Under the pieces are notes generated by a model. The model had not been told where the DNA came from. It saw only the letters and a program-made list of their open reading frames with translations, and made no database searches. Below are positions 28,889-38,000 of a stretch of 64,000 bases of DNA, in pieces (the first letter of the stretch is position 1; every line of letters starts with the position of its first letter). A program made the translations under genes and the position numbers. The stretch lies in the NCBI RefSeq assembly GCF_019511345.1, contig NZ_JAEUAK010000006.1:1-64000 (forward strand), in the 5' to 3' direction. Origin of the DNA: Rhizobium mesosinicum. Lineage in GTDB: Bacteria; Pseudomonadota; Alphaproteobacteria; Rhizobiales; Rhizobiaceae.

Positions 28889-30115
28889 ATGGCAGGTATG
28901 CCGACCAAAGCCATTGGCGCCCCACGAACTTCCACATCGGTAGCGGCGTCCAAGCGCGATACGAGGCTCGACGTGATTCGCGGTCTTGCGCTCATCACGA
29001 TCTTCATCAATCACGTTCCGGGGCAAATCTTCGAATATATTACGACCAAGAATTTCGGCTTTTCCGATGCCGCCGAAGCCTTCGTGCTGATCTCGGGCAT
29101 TGCGGTCGGCCTTGCCTACGGTTCCCGCTTCAAGCCGGGCGCGCGCCTGGAAATGGCGATAAAGGCAGCAAGGCGCGCCTTCACGCTTTACCTCGCCCAT
29201 ATGATCACCACCTTCGTGACGCTCGCGCTCTTCATCTGCGGCGCTTGGTTGTTTCACCGGCCGGGACTATTGGTCGAGATCAACATCCTGGCGGTGCTGA
29301 TGAACCTGAAGGAAGGCATTCCGGCTCTGCTCTTGCTCGGCCACCAGATCGGCTACAACAACATCCTGCCGATGTATGGCGCGCTGATGCTGATGGTGCC
29401 GCTGATCCTGCTCCTGAACGAGAAAAGCACGTTGCTGGCACTAGCGGTTTCCGGCGCGGTCTGGCTGCTTGCGGGCATCTACCATCTTGCCCCGCAAAAC
29501 ATGCTGTTCGAGGGAGACTGGTTCCTCAATCCCTTCTCTTGGCAGTTCCTGTTTACGATCGGCGTCGTCTCGATGATGCATGTCAAGCGCGGCGGCACGC
29601 TTCCTCGTCATCCGTTGCTTTTCGCGCTGGCACTCAGCTATGTCGTGCTCTCCTTCATCTGGGTTACGGCGCGTCTCTGGGATCTCGGGAACTATCTTGC
29701 CGCCCTCGGCCTGCCGGCAGTGCTGACCGATTTCGACAAGACATTCCTCTCGCTGCCGCGCCTTCTGCACGTGTTGGCTCTCGCCTATCTGGTGATCAAT
29801 ATCCCCGTTGTGTCGAAGGCCTTCCGCCGCCCGGCCGATCATCCGCTGACGATCCTCGGCCGGCATTCGCTGAACATCTTCGTCGCCGGCACCATTCTTG
29901 CGATGGTTGGGCAGGTGCTGCTCTACATTACCAACCGCGACCAGATCATCGGCCCGATCTTCGTGCTTGCCGGCATCGCCACCCAGTTCGCCTATGCCTA
30001 TCATCTCGAATACAAGCGCGAACAGGAAAAGGGCCAGCCTCTCGCCGGCGTCATCCCAGTGCCGGTCCGTATCAACCGGTCGGTGGATTCTTACGGCCAC
30101 GGCAAACTGAAATAG
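28889..30115 (+). CDS. opgC: OpgC-family protein (glucan succinyltransferase type)
   Basis: A 408-residue integral membrane protein with about ten hydrophobic helices. The family start is RDTRLDVIRGLALITIFINH, followed by AAEAFVLISGIAVGLAYG, both hallmarks of OpgC. OpgC proteins add succinyl groups to periplasmic glucans, giving them negative charge. Its position 81 bp after ndvB strongly suggests that cyclic beta-1,2-glucan is the acceptor. AGGAGAG precedes the ATG. A small imperfect hairpin built on two TGGCCA copies (28825-28851) lies in the gap to ndvB. A terminator follows. Confidence 0.9.
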   Translation: MAGMPTKAIGAPRTSTSVAASKRDTRLDVIRGLALITIFINHVPGQIFEYITTKNFGFSDAAEAFVLISGIAVGLAYGSRFKPGARLEMAIKAARRAFTLYLAHMITTFVTLALFICGAWLFHRPGLLVEINILAVLMNLKEGIPALLLLGHQIGYNNILPMYGALMLMVPLILLLNEKSTLLALAVSGAVWLLAGIYHLAPQNMLFEGDWFLNPFSWQFLFTIGVVSMMHVKRGGTLPRHPLLFALALSYVVLSFIWVTARLWDLGNYLAALGLPAVLTDFDKTFLSLPRLLHVLALAYLVINIPVVSKAFRRPADHPLTILGRHSLNIFVAGTILAMVGQVLLYITNRDQIIGPIFVLAGIATQFAYAYHLEYKREQEKGQPLAGVIPVPVRINRSVDSYGHGKLK

Positions 30116-30143
30116 GCGGAGGCTTTACTGGAGATGTTATTAA

Positions 30144-30173
30144 GCCGGCGGTCGACAGGCCGCCGGCCCTTTC
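30144..30173 (+). terminator. Terminator of ndvB-opgC
   Basis: A perfect 8-bp GC stem (gccggcgg 30144-30151, ccgccggc 30160-30167) with an 8-nt loop, followed by ccctttctt. It lies between opgC and the convergent corA gene. Confidence 0.85.
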
Positions 30174-30208
30174 TTCTATCCCGACATGGCGGGACCGATC
30201 TCGTTCCC

Positions 30209-31174
30209 TTAAAGCCAGCCCGATCTCCGAAAACGCCAAAACAGAATGCCACAGAGGCTCAGAATGACGGCGATGACGACGTAATAGCCGTATTCCGTTT
30301 TCAATTCCGGCATACTCTCGAAGTTCATGCCGTAGATGCCGGCGATCGCTGTCGGCACCGCCGCGATGGCAGCCCAGGCTGCCAACTGGCGGGTAATCAT
30401 GCCCTGGCGCTGCTGCTCCAGAAGGTTGCTGGCTTCGAAGACCGACGTGATAACGTCTTTAAGCCCACCGGTCGTGGTTTCGACGCGCCTGATATGGTCG
30501 TTGACATCCCTGAAGTATTTGCGTGCCTCGCTGTCGATGCAGGGCAGATCGAGGTGAACCAGCTTTCCGCACAGTTCCGACATCGGGCCGAGGACGCGCT
30601 GGAAGCGGATGATCTGGCGCCTCAAGCGGAAGAGCCGCTTGATCTGCTCTCGGCTCAGGAAGGCATCGAGCATTCGCTGCTCCATTTCCAGCACGCGATC
30701 CTCTATGGCCTGCACGACGGGGAGGTATCCATCGACGATGAAATCCAGCACGCCGTGCAGCACGTAATCTGGACCGTTCTTCAGGGTCTCGGGCGCGGCT
30801 TCAAGTTGTTTGCGCAATGCGCCGTGGCCGCGATCGGAACCATGTCTGACGGTGACGACGTGATAGTCGCCGACGAAGATTGCCGTCTCGCCGTACTCGA
30901 TGACGTCACCGGCCAGATGGGCGGTCTTGGTAATGAGGAAGAGTTGCCCATCATAGATATCGAGTTTGGGAACCTGGATCGGGCTCAGAGCATCTTCCAC
31001 CGCGAGGTGATGGAGGCCGAAGGTTTTTTGTAGCGCAAAAAGTTCCCGACCGTCCGGATCGTGCAGGCCGATCCAGACGAACTCGTTCTTCGCCGTTGGC
31101 ACGGTGCCGGTGTCAATGTCGAAGGACCCTGCTCGCTGACCATCGCGGTACAGGTAGGAGGCAACAATGCTCAT
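30209..31174 (-). CDS. corA: CorA-family divalent-cation transporter
   Basis: A 321-residue protein with a long cytoplasmic alpha/beta N-domain and helical stalk. It ends in two membrane helices joined by the GMN selectivity motif (AGIYGMNFESMPE), then a basic tail (WRFRRSGWL). It mediates magnesium (possibly Co or Ni) uptake as a pentamer. ATG 31174 (MSIVASYLYRDG) is preferred over a TTG five codons earlier. The gene is convergent with opgC and lies between the glucan genes. A magnesium link to glucan export is only suggestive. Confidence 0.92.
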   Translation of the reverse strand: MSIVASYLYRDGQRAGSFDIDTGTVPTAKNEFVWIGLHDPDGRELFALQKTFGLHHLAVEDALSPIQVPKLDIYDGQLFLITKTAHLAGDVIEYGETAIFVGDYHVVTVRHGSDRGHGALRKQLEAAPETLKNGPDYVLHGVLDFIVDGYLPVVQAIEDRVLEMEQRMLDAFLSREQIKRLFRLRRQIIRFQRVLGPMSELCGKLVHLDLPCIDSEARKYFRDVNDHIRRVETTTGGLKDVITSVFEASNLLEQQRQGMITRQLAAWAAIAAVPTAIAGIYGMNFESMPELKTEYGYYVVIAVILSLCGILFWRFRRSGWL

Positions 31175-31374
31175 CAACGTTCCACTCAATTATGCGTCTG
31201 CGGTTCCCGGCATCTCGCGGCGCTCCGGAAGAAGGTGCAGCCCCAAGCCGGAAGGACAAGACCTCGCGAGTAACTATGAGATCTTGATTTTTTAGCCGTT
31301 CATCACGAATGGAACGGCTAGCCCAGATCAGTTCGCCGTTGCGATCGATGCTGCAAAAGCCAGGTTCATCCAAC

Positions 31375-31409
31375 AAAAAAGCCGGAAGGGCAGTGCCCTT
31401 CCGGCTTTT
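31375..31409 (-). terminator. Bidirectional-looking terminator after ndvA
   Basis: A perfect 10-bp stem (gccggaaggg 31381-31390, cccttccggc 31396-31405), CAGTG loop, flanked by six A on the left and four T on the right. On the minus strand the A run becomes the U tract that ends ndvA transcription. The rest of 31175-31431 shows no gene. Confidence 0.92.
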
Positions 31410-31431
31410 GATTGTTTTCGTTCGAAGCCGA

Positions 31432-33195
31432 TCAGGCGGCTTCCGTCGCGTGGGCCTTGCGGACCTCGTCGTCCGTCAGGATACCGCTGGCGCGCAGCAG
31501 GGCGGCGAAGCGGCCGTTCGAGTGGCTGAGCTCATCGAAGCTACCGTTCTCGACGATGCGACCGTTGTCCAGGAACAGCACCATATCGGCCTCACGGACC
31601 GTCGAAAGACGGTGGGCGATGATGAAAGTGGTACGGTTCTGGCGCAGGTTGTCGATTGCAGCCTTGACGCGGGCTTCCGTCTCGACGTCGAGCGCCGACG
31701 TTGCCTCGTCCAGCACCAGGATCGGCGCGTCCTTGAGGATGGCGCGGGCGATCGCGATACGCTGGCGCTCACCGCCGGACAGCTTGTTGCCGCGTTCACC
31801 GACATGGGTATCGTACTGCTCGTCGCGGTTCTCGATGAAGTCGGCAGCGGCGGCGGCTTCAGCGGCGCGGCGCATATCCTCTTCCGAAGCATTCTCGCGG
31901 CCAAGACGGATGTTGTCGCTGATCGAGCGGTTCAACAGGCCTGCATCCTGGAAGACGGTGGCGATATAGCGGCGCAGCGACTTGCGCGTGACCTTGCTGA
32001 TATCATGGCCGTCGACCAGGATCCGGCCGCCCTGCGGGTCGTAGACGCGCTGGAGCAGGTTGACGAGCGTCGTCTTGCCGGCGCCGGTCGGGCCGACGAT
32101 CGCAACAGTCTGGCCGGCTTTCACCTTGAAAGAGACGTTGTGCAGGCCTTGGGAGCTGTTGGCGAAGCCGAAGGAGACGTCGTCGAACTCGATATCGCCC
32201 TTGACGTCCTTGATTTCGCCGTTGCCGGCCGGCTCTTCACGCTCGCGGACGGAATCTTCCAGATTGTAGAAGTCTTCCAGCTTCGAACGTGCTTCGAAGA
32301 TCTGCGTGGCGAACTGGCGCATCAGGTCCAGGCGGGCGATCAGCAGGTTGGCAAAGCCGATGAAGGCAATGACGTCACCAACGCGCAATTCGCCGTTCTG
32401 AACCAGCACGGTGCCGATGACGAGCACGATCATCATGGCGATCGTCGAGGCCATACGGTTCAGCGCACTGGCAAGCGCCCACCAGTCGAGCACCGGATAC
32501 TGCGCCTGCAGCAGGCGGTCGGCAAAAGACTTCAGCGCATGGGTTTCAGCCTCGATACGGTTATAGCTATGCAGCACCGAGACATTGCTGATGGAATCGC
32601 TGACATGGCCGAAGACGGTGTGGTAGTGGTTTTCGACCGAAGCCTGGCCATCCTTCGTGCGGCTCATGACCACGCGGCCGATGAGCCAGTATGCGATGCC
32701 GAGCACGATCAGGACGGCGGACAGACGATAGTCCATCGAGATCGCGGTCGGGATAAGCAAACCAAGCGCAATTGCCGTCGAAAGATGGTTGCGCATGAAT
32801 TCGAGCCATAGACCAAATAGAGTTTCGCAAGCACGCAGCAGCGTATGCAGCGCGTTGGATGTACCCCGCTGGTGATGCCAGGAAAGCGGCATTGAGATAA
32901 TGCGCCCGAAGGCCTCCGTCAGAAGCGTCGCGCGGCGGCCGTGGGCCAGCCTGTCTGCTTCGCGTGCCACGAGAACGAAGGCGATGGTATTGAAGACGGC
33001 AAATGCCGCCCACATCATGAGGATCGGCTTGACTTCACCCTTGCCGGAAATCGCGTCGATGATACGGCCAAACAGGATCGGCTCGGCGATGGTGATGGCC
33101 GCCAATACGATATTCGCGATAACGACGAGGGATACGCGGAGCTTGTAGGCGCCGAGATAGCGCAGAGCTCTTGCATAGACCTTGAATAACGACAC
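31432..33195 (-). CDS. ndvA: Cyclic beta-1,2-glucan exporter (ABC permease/ATPase fusion)
   Basis: A 587-residue half-transporter with an N-terminal six-helix permease domain and a C-terminal ATPase. The ATPase has Walker A GPTGAGKTT, signature LSGGERQRIAIARAIL and Walker B ILVLDEATSALD. Sequence features such as MSLFKVYARAL, LSWHHQRGTSNALHTLLRA and the ending LLRASGILTD match NdvA/ChvA closely. It moves cyclic beta-1,2-glucan made by NdvB from cytoplasm to periplasm; mutants of the family fail in nodule or plant-cell attachment. Unlike some rhizobia, where ndvA and ndvB abut, here opgC and corA lie between them. ndvA is read on the opposite strand. Confidence 0.95.
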   Translation of the reverse strand: MSLFKVYARALRYLGAYKLRVSLVVIANIVLAAITIAEPILFGRIIDAISGKGEVKPILMMWAAFAVFNTIAFVLVAREADRLAHGRRATLLTEAFGRIISMPLSWHHQRGTSNALHTLLRACETLFGLWLEFMRNHLSTAIALGLLIPTAISMDYRLSAVLIVLGIAYWLIGRVVMSRTKDGQASVENHYHTVFGHVSDSISNVSVLHSYNRIEAETHALKSFADRLLQAQYPVLDWWALASALNRMASTIAMMIVLVIGTVLVQNGELRVGDVIAFIGFANLLIARLDLMRQFATQIFEARSKLEDFYNLEDSVREREEPAGNGEIKDVKGDIEFDDVSFGFANSSQGLHNVSFKVKAGQTVAIVGPTGAGKTTLVNLLQRVYDPQGGRILVDGHDISKVTRKSLRRYIATVFQDAGLLNRSISDNIRLGRENASEEDMRRAAEAAAAADFIENRDEQYDTHVGERGNKLSGGERQRIAIARAILKDAPILVLDEATSALDVETEARVKAAIDNLRQNRTTFIIAHRLSTVREADMVLFLDNGRIVENGSFDELSHSNGRFAALLRASGILTDDEVRKAHATEAA

Positions 33196-33251
33196 GTCGG
33201 GACCTCTTTTGCATCTGCGAAGAACGGGAGGGTTGGATGCTACAGAAATCT

Positions 33252-33283
33252 ACCTGAACCGACGATTAACGGGACATTCAGGT
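33252..33283. promoter_or_regulatory. Spaced inverted repeat between ndvA and a luxR gene
   Basis: ACCTGAA (33252-33258) and TTCAGGT (33277-33283) form a perfect 7-bp inverted repeat with 18 bp between. It lies 57 bp before the ndvA start in the divergent region, a position suited to a regulator site. The spacing is too long for a typical lux box. The remaining gap 33196-33512 shows no gene. Confidence 0.35.
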
Positions 33284-33512
33284 CTGAAATCCGGCTTCGA
33301 AATTCGCGCGTCCATGTGATCGGCGAATGCGATAAGTGGCCATAGTTTCGAAATTGTTGCTTAGGCATATATCGCGACAATTTGCGCTTGCATTCCCTGG
33401 AGCGTCTAGCGCACCATCCAGTTTGTGAACTGCAATTATTAATAGGGACCATTCAGCGGCGGCTCAGCAGGCTTTTTTCGGCGTCTCGTTGGTCCGGGCA
33501 AGGGGCATTTTT

Positions 33513-34253
33513 GTGCAAATTCATACTCTAGTTCAATTACTTGTTATTCTCGGCGAGCGTTCCGACAGCGAAAGTGCGGTCGAGGAACTCGATAAGGTGA
33601 TCCGCGTCTACGGATTCGATTTCTATGGCCTGCTTCGCCACCCCAAGCAAGGAGACAACCCATGGAGTGTGACAATGGCCAGTCGGTGGCCGGACGGATG
33701 GCCACACGTCTATGCGGCGAAAAAATACGTTCTCGTCGATCCGACCGTGCGGTATCTTGCGCATGCGCAGCGGCCTTTCCGCTGGCGCGACAGCATGTCT
33801 GCCTTTCGGAATGACCCGCATCAGCGCCGGATGGAGCAAATGATGGTCGATGCCTTCGGCCATGGGCTGGAAGACGGCTATGTCTTCCCGATCTATGGAC
33901 GAAACGGCATCCTGGGCAGCCTCAGCCTTGGCGGCAGGCCCGTTGAGCTCTCACCGACCGAAATCTCCCTTTTCGAGGCAATCGCCCGCAAGGCCTTCTG
34001 GCGGCTGCTCGATCTGCAGGGCGAAGCTATCGCGCTGGAAACGGTGCCGATAACCGACACGCAGCTGACCCGGCGTGAAATGGAAATCCTGCATTATCTT
34101 GCCGAGGGCATGACCTCGATGGAAATCAGCAAACATCTGAAGATCTCCAATCATACGGTCGACTGGTACATGAACGGCCTGCAGGATAAGTTAAAGGCCA
34201 AGAACCGGCAGCAGGCAGTGGCGCTTGCTTTCCGGTATGGTTTGATTACCTGA
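33513..34253 (+). CDS. LuxR-family regulator with autoinducer-binding domain (LuxR solo)
   Basis: A 246-residue protein. The N-terminal autoinducer-binding domain keeps the acyl-homoserine-lactone ligands in the order seen in TraR: Trp and Tyr in WPHVYAAKKY, Asp in LVDPT, then Trp in PFRW. The C-terminal LuxR helix-turn-helix is TRREMEILHYLAEGMTSMEI followed by HTVDWYMNGLQDKLKAKNR. The GTG at 33513 is chosen because AGGGG lies 8 nt upstream. No luxI-type synthase is in the window, so it may sense signals made elsewhere or by neighbours. It is divergent from ndvA. Confidence 0.85.
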   Translation: MQIHTLVQLLVILGERSDSESAVEELDKVIRVYGFDFYGLLRHPKQGDNPWSVTMASRWPDGWPHVYAAKKYVLVDPTVRYLAHAQRPFRWRDSMSAFRNDPHQRRMEQMMVDAFGHGLEDGYVFPIYGRNGILGSLSLGGRPVELSPTEISLFEAIARKAFWRLLDLQGEAIALETVPITDTQLTRREMEILHYLAEGMTSMEISKHLKISNHTVDWYMNGLQDKLKAKNRQQAVALAFRYGLIT

Positions 34254-34369
34254 GATCTGGAGAAATTCTATTTCACCGAGACGAGGAAATTGAACTTTCT
34301 GTAACAGCACGTTAAGAATTCTCTTCGCGGTGCAGCATGGCCCGTTTTTCGTGCTTTGAGGAGAGTACA

Positions 34370-37300
34370 TTGCCCATATCGAAGATCCTTGTCGCCAACC
34401 GTTCCGAAATCGCCATCCGCGTCTTCCGCGCGGCCAATGAACTCGGAATAAAAACGGTTGCGATATGGGCCGAGGAAGACAAGTTGGCGCTGCACCGCTT
34501 CAAGGCCGACGAGAGCTATCAAGTCGGCCGCGGCCCGCATCTTTCCCGTGATCTCGGGCCGATCGAGAGCTATCTTTCGATCGACGAGGTCATCCGCGTC
34601 GCCAAGCTTTCCGGCGCCGACGCTATCCATCCGGGCTACGGCCTGCTTTCGGAAAGCCCCGAATTCGTTGATGCCTGCAACGCTGCAGGCATTACGTTTA
34701 TCGGTCCCAGGGCCGATACGATGCGTCAGCTCGGCAATAAGGTGGCAGCACGCAATCTCGCCATTTCCGTCGGCGTTCCGGTCGTTCCGGCGACTGAGCC
34801 GCTGCCTGACGATATGGCGGAAGTTGCCAAGATGGCTGCCGCGATCGGTTACCCCGTGATGCTGAAGGCGTCCTGGGGCGGCGGCGGTCGTGGTATGCGC
34901 GTCATCCGCTCGGAAGCCGATCTCGCCCGCGAGGTGACGGAAGCCAAGCGCGAGGCGATGGCCGCCTTCGGCAAGGACGAAGTCTATCTCGAAAAGCTCG
35001 TCGAGCGCGCGCGCCACGTCGAGAGTCAGATCCTCGGCGATACGCATGGCAATGTCGTTCATCTCTTCGAGCGCGACTGCTCCATCCAGCGCCGTAATCA
35101 GAAGGTCGTCGAGCGCGCGCCCGCCCCGTATCTGTCGGACGCACAGCGCCAGGAACTTGCCGCCTATTCACTGAAGATCGCGCAGGCGACGAACTACGTC
35201 GGCGCCGGTACCGTCGAATATCTGATGGATGCCGATACCGGCAAATTCTACTTCATCGAAGTCAATCCGCGCATCCAGGTCGAGCACACCGTCACCGAAG
35301 TCGTGACGGGTATCGATATCGTCAAGGCGCAGATTCATATTCTCGACGGCTTTGCCATCGGCACAGAGGAATCCGGTGTGCCGAAGCAGGCAGATATCCG
35401 TCTCAACGGTCATGCCTTGCAGTGCCGTATCACGACGGAAGATCCCGAGCATAATTTCATTCCGGATTACGGCCGTATCACCGCCTATCGTTCTGCATCG
35501 GGTTTCGGCATCCGTCTCGATGGCGGCACGTCCTACACTGGCGCGATTATCACCCGTTACTACGATCCGCTGCTGGTGAAGGTGACGGCCTGGGCACCGA
35601 ACCCGCTGGAAGCCATTTCCCGCATGGACCGCGCACTGCGCGAATTCCGTATCCGCGGTGTCGCCACCAACCTGACCTTCCTCGAAGCGATCATCACGCA
35701 TCCGAAGTTTCAGGATAATTCCTATACGACACGTTTTATCGATACGACGCCGGAGCTCTTCCAGCAGGTCAAGCGCCAGGACCGTGCCACCAAGCTTTTG
35801 ACCTATCTCGCCGATGTCACCGTCAACGGTCATCCCGAGGCAAAGGATCGCCCGCGTCCATCGCAAGATGCCGCCAAGCCGGTCGTACCCTACGCAGACG
35901 GCGGTAAGGTCCCCGACGGTACAAAGCAGCGTCTCGACCAGCTTGGCCCGAAGAAATTCGGCGAGTGGATGCGCGAGCAGAAGCAGGTGCTGCTGACCGA
36001 TACGACGATGCGCGACGGTCACCAGTCGCTGCTCGCCACCCGCATGCGCACCTATGACATCGCCAAAATCGCCGGCACCTATGCGCATGCGCTGCCGAAT
36101 CTCTTGTCACTGGAATGCTGGGGTGGTGCGACCTTCGACGTTTCAATGCGCTTTCTGACGGAGGATCCGTGGGAGCGTCTGGGGCTGATCCGCGAGGCGG
36201 CTCCGAACCTGCTCCTGCAGATGCTGCTGCGCGGAGCGAACGGCGTCGGCTACAAAAACTATCCTGACAATGTCGTGAAATATTTCGTCCGTCAGGCCGC
36301 CAAGGGCGGCATCGACCTTTTCCGCGTCTTCGACTGCCTGAACTGGGTAGAGAACATGCGTGTGTCGATGGACGCCGTCGCCGAGGAGAACAAGCTTTGC
36401 GAAGCCGCGATCTGCTATACGGGCGATATCCTCAATTCGGCCCGTCCGAAATATGACCTGAAATATTATACGGACCTTGCCGTCGAGCTCGAAAAGGCCG
36501 GCGCACATATCATCGCGCTGAAGGACATGGCGGGCCTGCTGAAGCCGGCCGCGGCCAAGGTGCTGTTCAAGGCGCTGCGCGAAGCGACCGGCCTGCCGAT
36601 CCACTTCCACACGCATGATACGTCGGGCATTGCCGCGGCCACGGTTCTTGCTGCCGTGGATGCCGGCGTCGATGCCGTCGATGCGGCGATGGACGCATTG
36701 TCCGGCAATACGTCGCAGCCCTGCCTCGGCTCCATCGTCGAAGCGCTGCGCGGTTCCGAGCGCGATCCGGGCCTCGATCCGGAATGGATCCGCCGCATCT
36801 CGTTCTATTGGGAAGCGGTTCGCAATCAGTATGCGGCATTCGAGAGCGATCTCAAGGGACCGGCTTCGGAAGTCTACCTGCACGAAATGCCGGGCGGCCA
36901 GTTCACCAACCTCAAGGAACAGGCCCGCTCGCTGGGCCTCGAAACCCGCTGGCACCAGGTGGCGCAGGCCTATGCCGACGCCAACCAGATGTTCGGCGAT
37001 ATCGTCAAGGTGACGCCGTCGTCCAAGGTCGTGGGCGACATGGCGCTGATGATGGTCTCGCAGGATCTGACGGTCGCCGATGTGGTGAGCGCTGAGAAGG
37101 AAGTCTCCTTCCCGGAATCAGTCGTCTCGATGCTGAAGGGCGATCTCGGCCAGCCTCCGTCGGGATGGCCGGAAGCTCTGCAGAAGAAGGCTCTGAAGGG
37201 CGAGCAGCCCTATACGGTGCGTCCGGGCTCGCTGCTTGACGATGCCGACCTCGATGCGGAGCGCAAGGCGATCGAGACCAAGCTGGAGCGTGAGGTCAGC

Positions 37301-37834
37301 GATTTCGAATTCGCCTCCTACCTCATGTATCCGAAGGTCTTCACCGATTTCGCGCTGGCTTCGGACACCTACGGTCCGGTTTCCGTGCTGCCGACGCCTG
37401 CCTACTTCTACGGTCTTGCCGATGGTGAGGAGCTGTTTGCCGATATCGAGAAGGGCAAGACGCTCGTCATCGTGAACCAGGCGATGAGCGGCACCGATAG
37501 TCAGGGCATGGTCACCGTCTTCTTCGAGCTCAATGGCCAGCCGCGCCGCATCAAGGTACCGGATCGGGCGCATGGCGCTTCGGGCGCTGCGGCCCGCCGC
37601 AAGGCGGAGCCCGGCAATGCAACCCATGTCGGGGCGCCTATGCCGGGCGTGATCTCGCGCGTCTTCGTTGCGCCGGGCCAGGTCGTCAGTGCCGGTGACG
37701 TACTCGTCTCCATCGAGGCGATGAAGATGGAAACGGCGCTGCATGCGGAAAAGGACGGCACGATCTCGGAAGTCCTAGTCAAGGCCGGTGACCAGATCGA
37801 CGCCAAGGATCTGCTCGTCGTCTATGCAGGTTAG
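34370..37834 (+). CDS. pyc: Pyruvate carboxylase
   Basis: A 1154-residue multidomain enzyme: biotin carboxylase with an ATP-grasp core (SWGGGGRGMRVI, FIEVNPRIQVEHT), a carboxyltransferase with LLTDTTMRDGHQSL and CWGGATFD, then the biotin carrier with EAMKMET. It converts pyruvate, bicarbonate and ATP to oxaloacetate, the main anaplerotic route in rhizobia. Reading from TTG 34370 (after GAGGAG) gives LPISKILVANRSEIAIRV. It also places the biotinyl-lysine at 1119 and gives 1154 residues, as in Rhizobium etli PYC. A longer ATG start (34337) has no family support. Confidence 0.97.
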   Translation: MPISKILVANRSEIAIRVFRAANELGIKTVAIWAEEDKLALHRFKADESYQVGRGPHLSRDLGPIESYLSIDEVIRVAKLSGADAIHPGYGLLSESPEFVDACNAAGITFIGPRADTMRQLGNKVAARNLAISVGVPVVPATEPLPDDMAEVAKMAAAIGYPVMLKASWGGGGRGMRVIRSEADLAREVTEAKREAMAAFGKDEVYLEKLVERARHVESQILGDTHGNVVHLFERDCSIQRRNQKVVERAPAPYLSDAQRQELAAYSLKIAQATNYVGAGTVEYLMDADTGKFYFIEVNPRIQVEHTVTEVVTGIDIVKAQIHILDGFAIGTEESGVPKQADIRLNGHALQCRITTEDPEHNFIPDYGRITAYRSASGFGIRLDGGTSYTGAIITRYYDPLLVKVTAWAPNPLEAISRMDRALREFRIRGVATNLTFLEAIITHPKFQDNSYTTRFIDTTPELFQQVKRQDRATKLLTYLADVTVNGHPEAKDRPRPSQDAAKPVVPYADGGKVPDGTKQRLDQLGPKKFGEWMREQKQVLLTDTTMRDGHQSLLATRMRTYDIAKIAGTYAHALPNLLSLECWGGATFDVSMRFLTEDPWERLGLIREAAPNLLLQMLLRGANGVGYKNYPDNVVKYFVRQAAKGGIDLFRVFDCLNWVENMRVSMDAVAEENKLCEAAICYTGDILNSARPKYDLKYYTDLAVELEKAGAHIIALKDMAGLLKPAAAKVLFKALREATGLPIHFHTHDTSGIAAATVLAAVDAGVDAVDAAMDALSGNTSQPCLGSIVEALRGSERDPGLDPEWIRRISFYWEAVRNQYAAFESDLKGPASEVYLHEMPGGQFTNLKEQARSLGLETRWHQVAQAYADANQMFGDIVKVTPSSKVVGDMALMMVSQDLTVADVVSAEKEVSFPESVVSMLKGDLGQPPSGWPEALQKKALKGEQPYTVRPGSLLDDADLDAERKAIETKLEREVSDFEFASYLMYPKVFTDFALASDTYGPVSVLPTPAYFYGLADGEELFADIEKGKTLVIVNQAMSGTDSQGMVTVFFELNGQPRRIKVPDRAHGASGAAARRKAEPGNATHVGAPMPGVISRVFVAPGQVVSAGDVLVSIEAMKMETALHAEKDGTISEVLVKAGDQIDAKDLLVVYAG

Positions 37835-37917
37835 GAAGACGACGGACGGTCGTTTCCGACATCACCCGATTGTGTACGATCGAGCCGATAAAAAGCTGAT
37901 TTTTCTATGAGTTGGCA

Positions 37918-37949
37918 GCCTTCTCGCCTTGCCGGGCGAGGAGGCTTTC
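37918..37949 (+). terminator. Terminator after pyc
   Basis: An 11-bp stem with one G-U pair (37918-37928 with 37935-37945), a TTGCCG loop, then TTTCT. It lies 84 bp after the pyc stop. Confidence 0.8.
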
Positions 37950-38000
37950 TCATAGACTTCGGCTCCCATCATCGCCCCAAGACCAATCAGGGACCATCTC

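Noticed and set aside
36143..36955. Antisense frame in pyc
   Set aside because: It is a shadow of the highly conserved carboxyltransferase domain.
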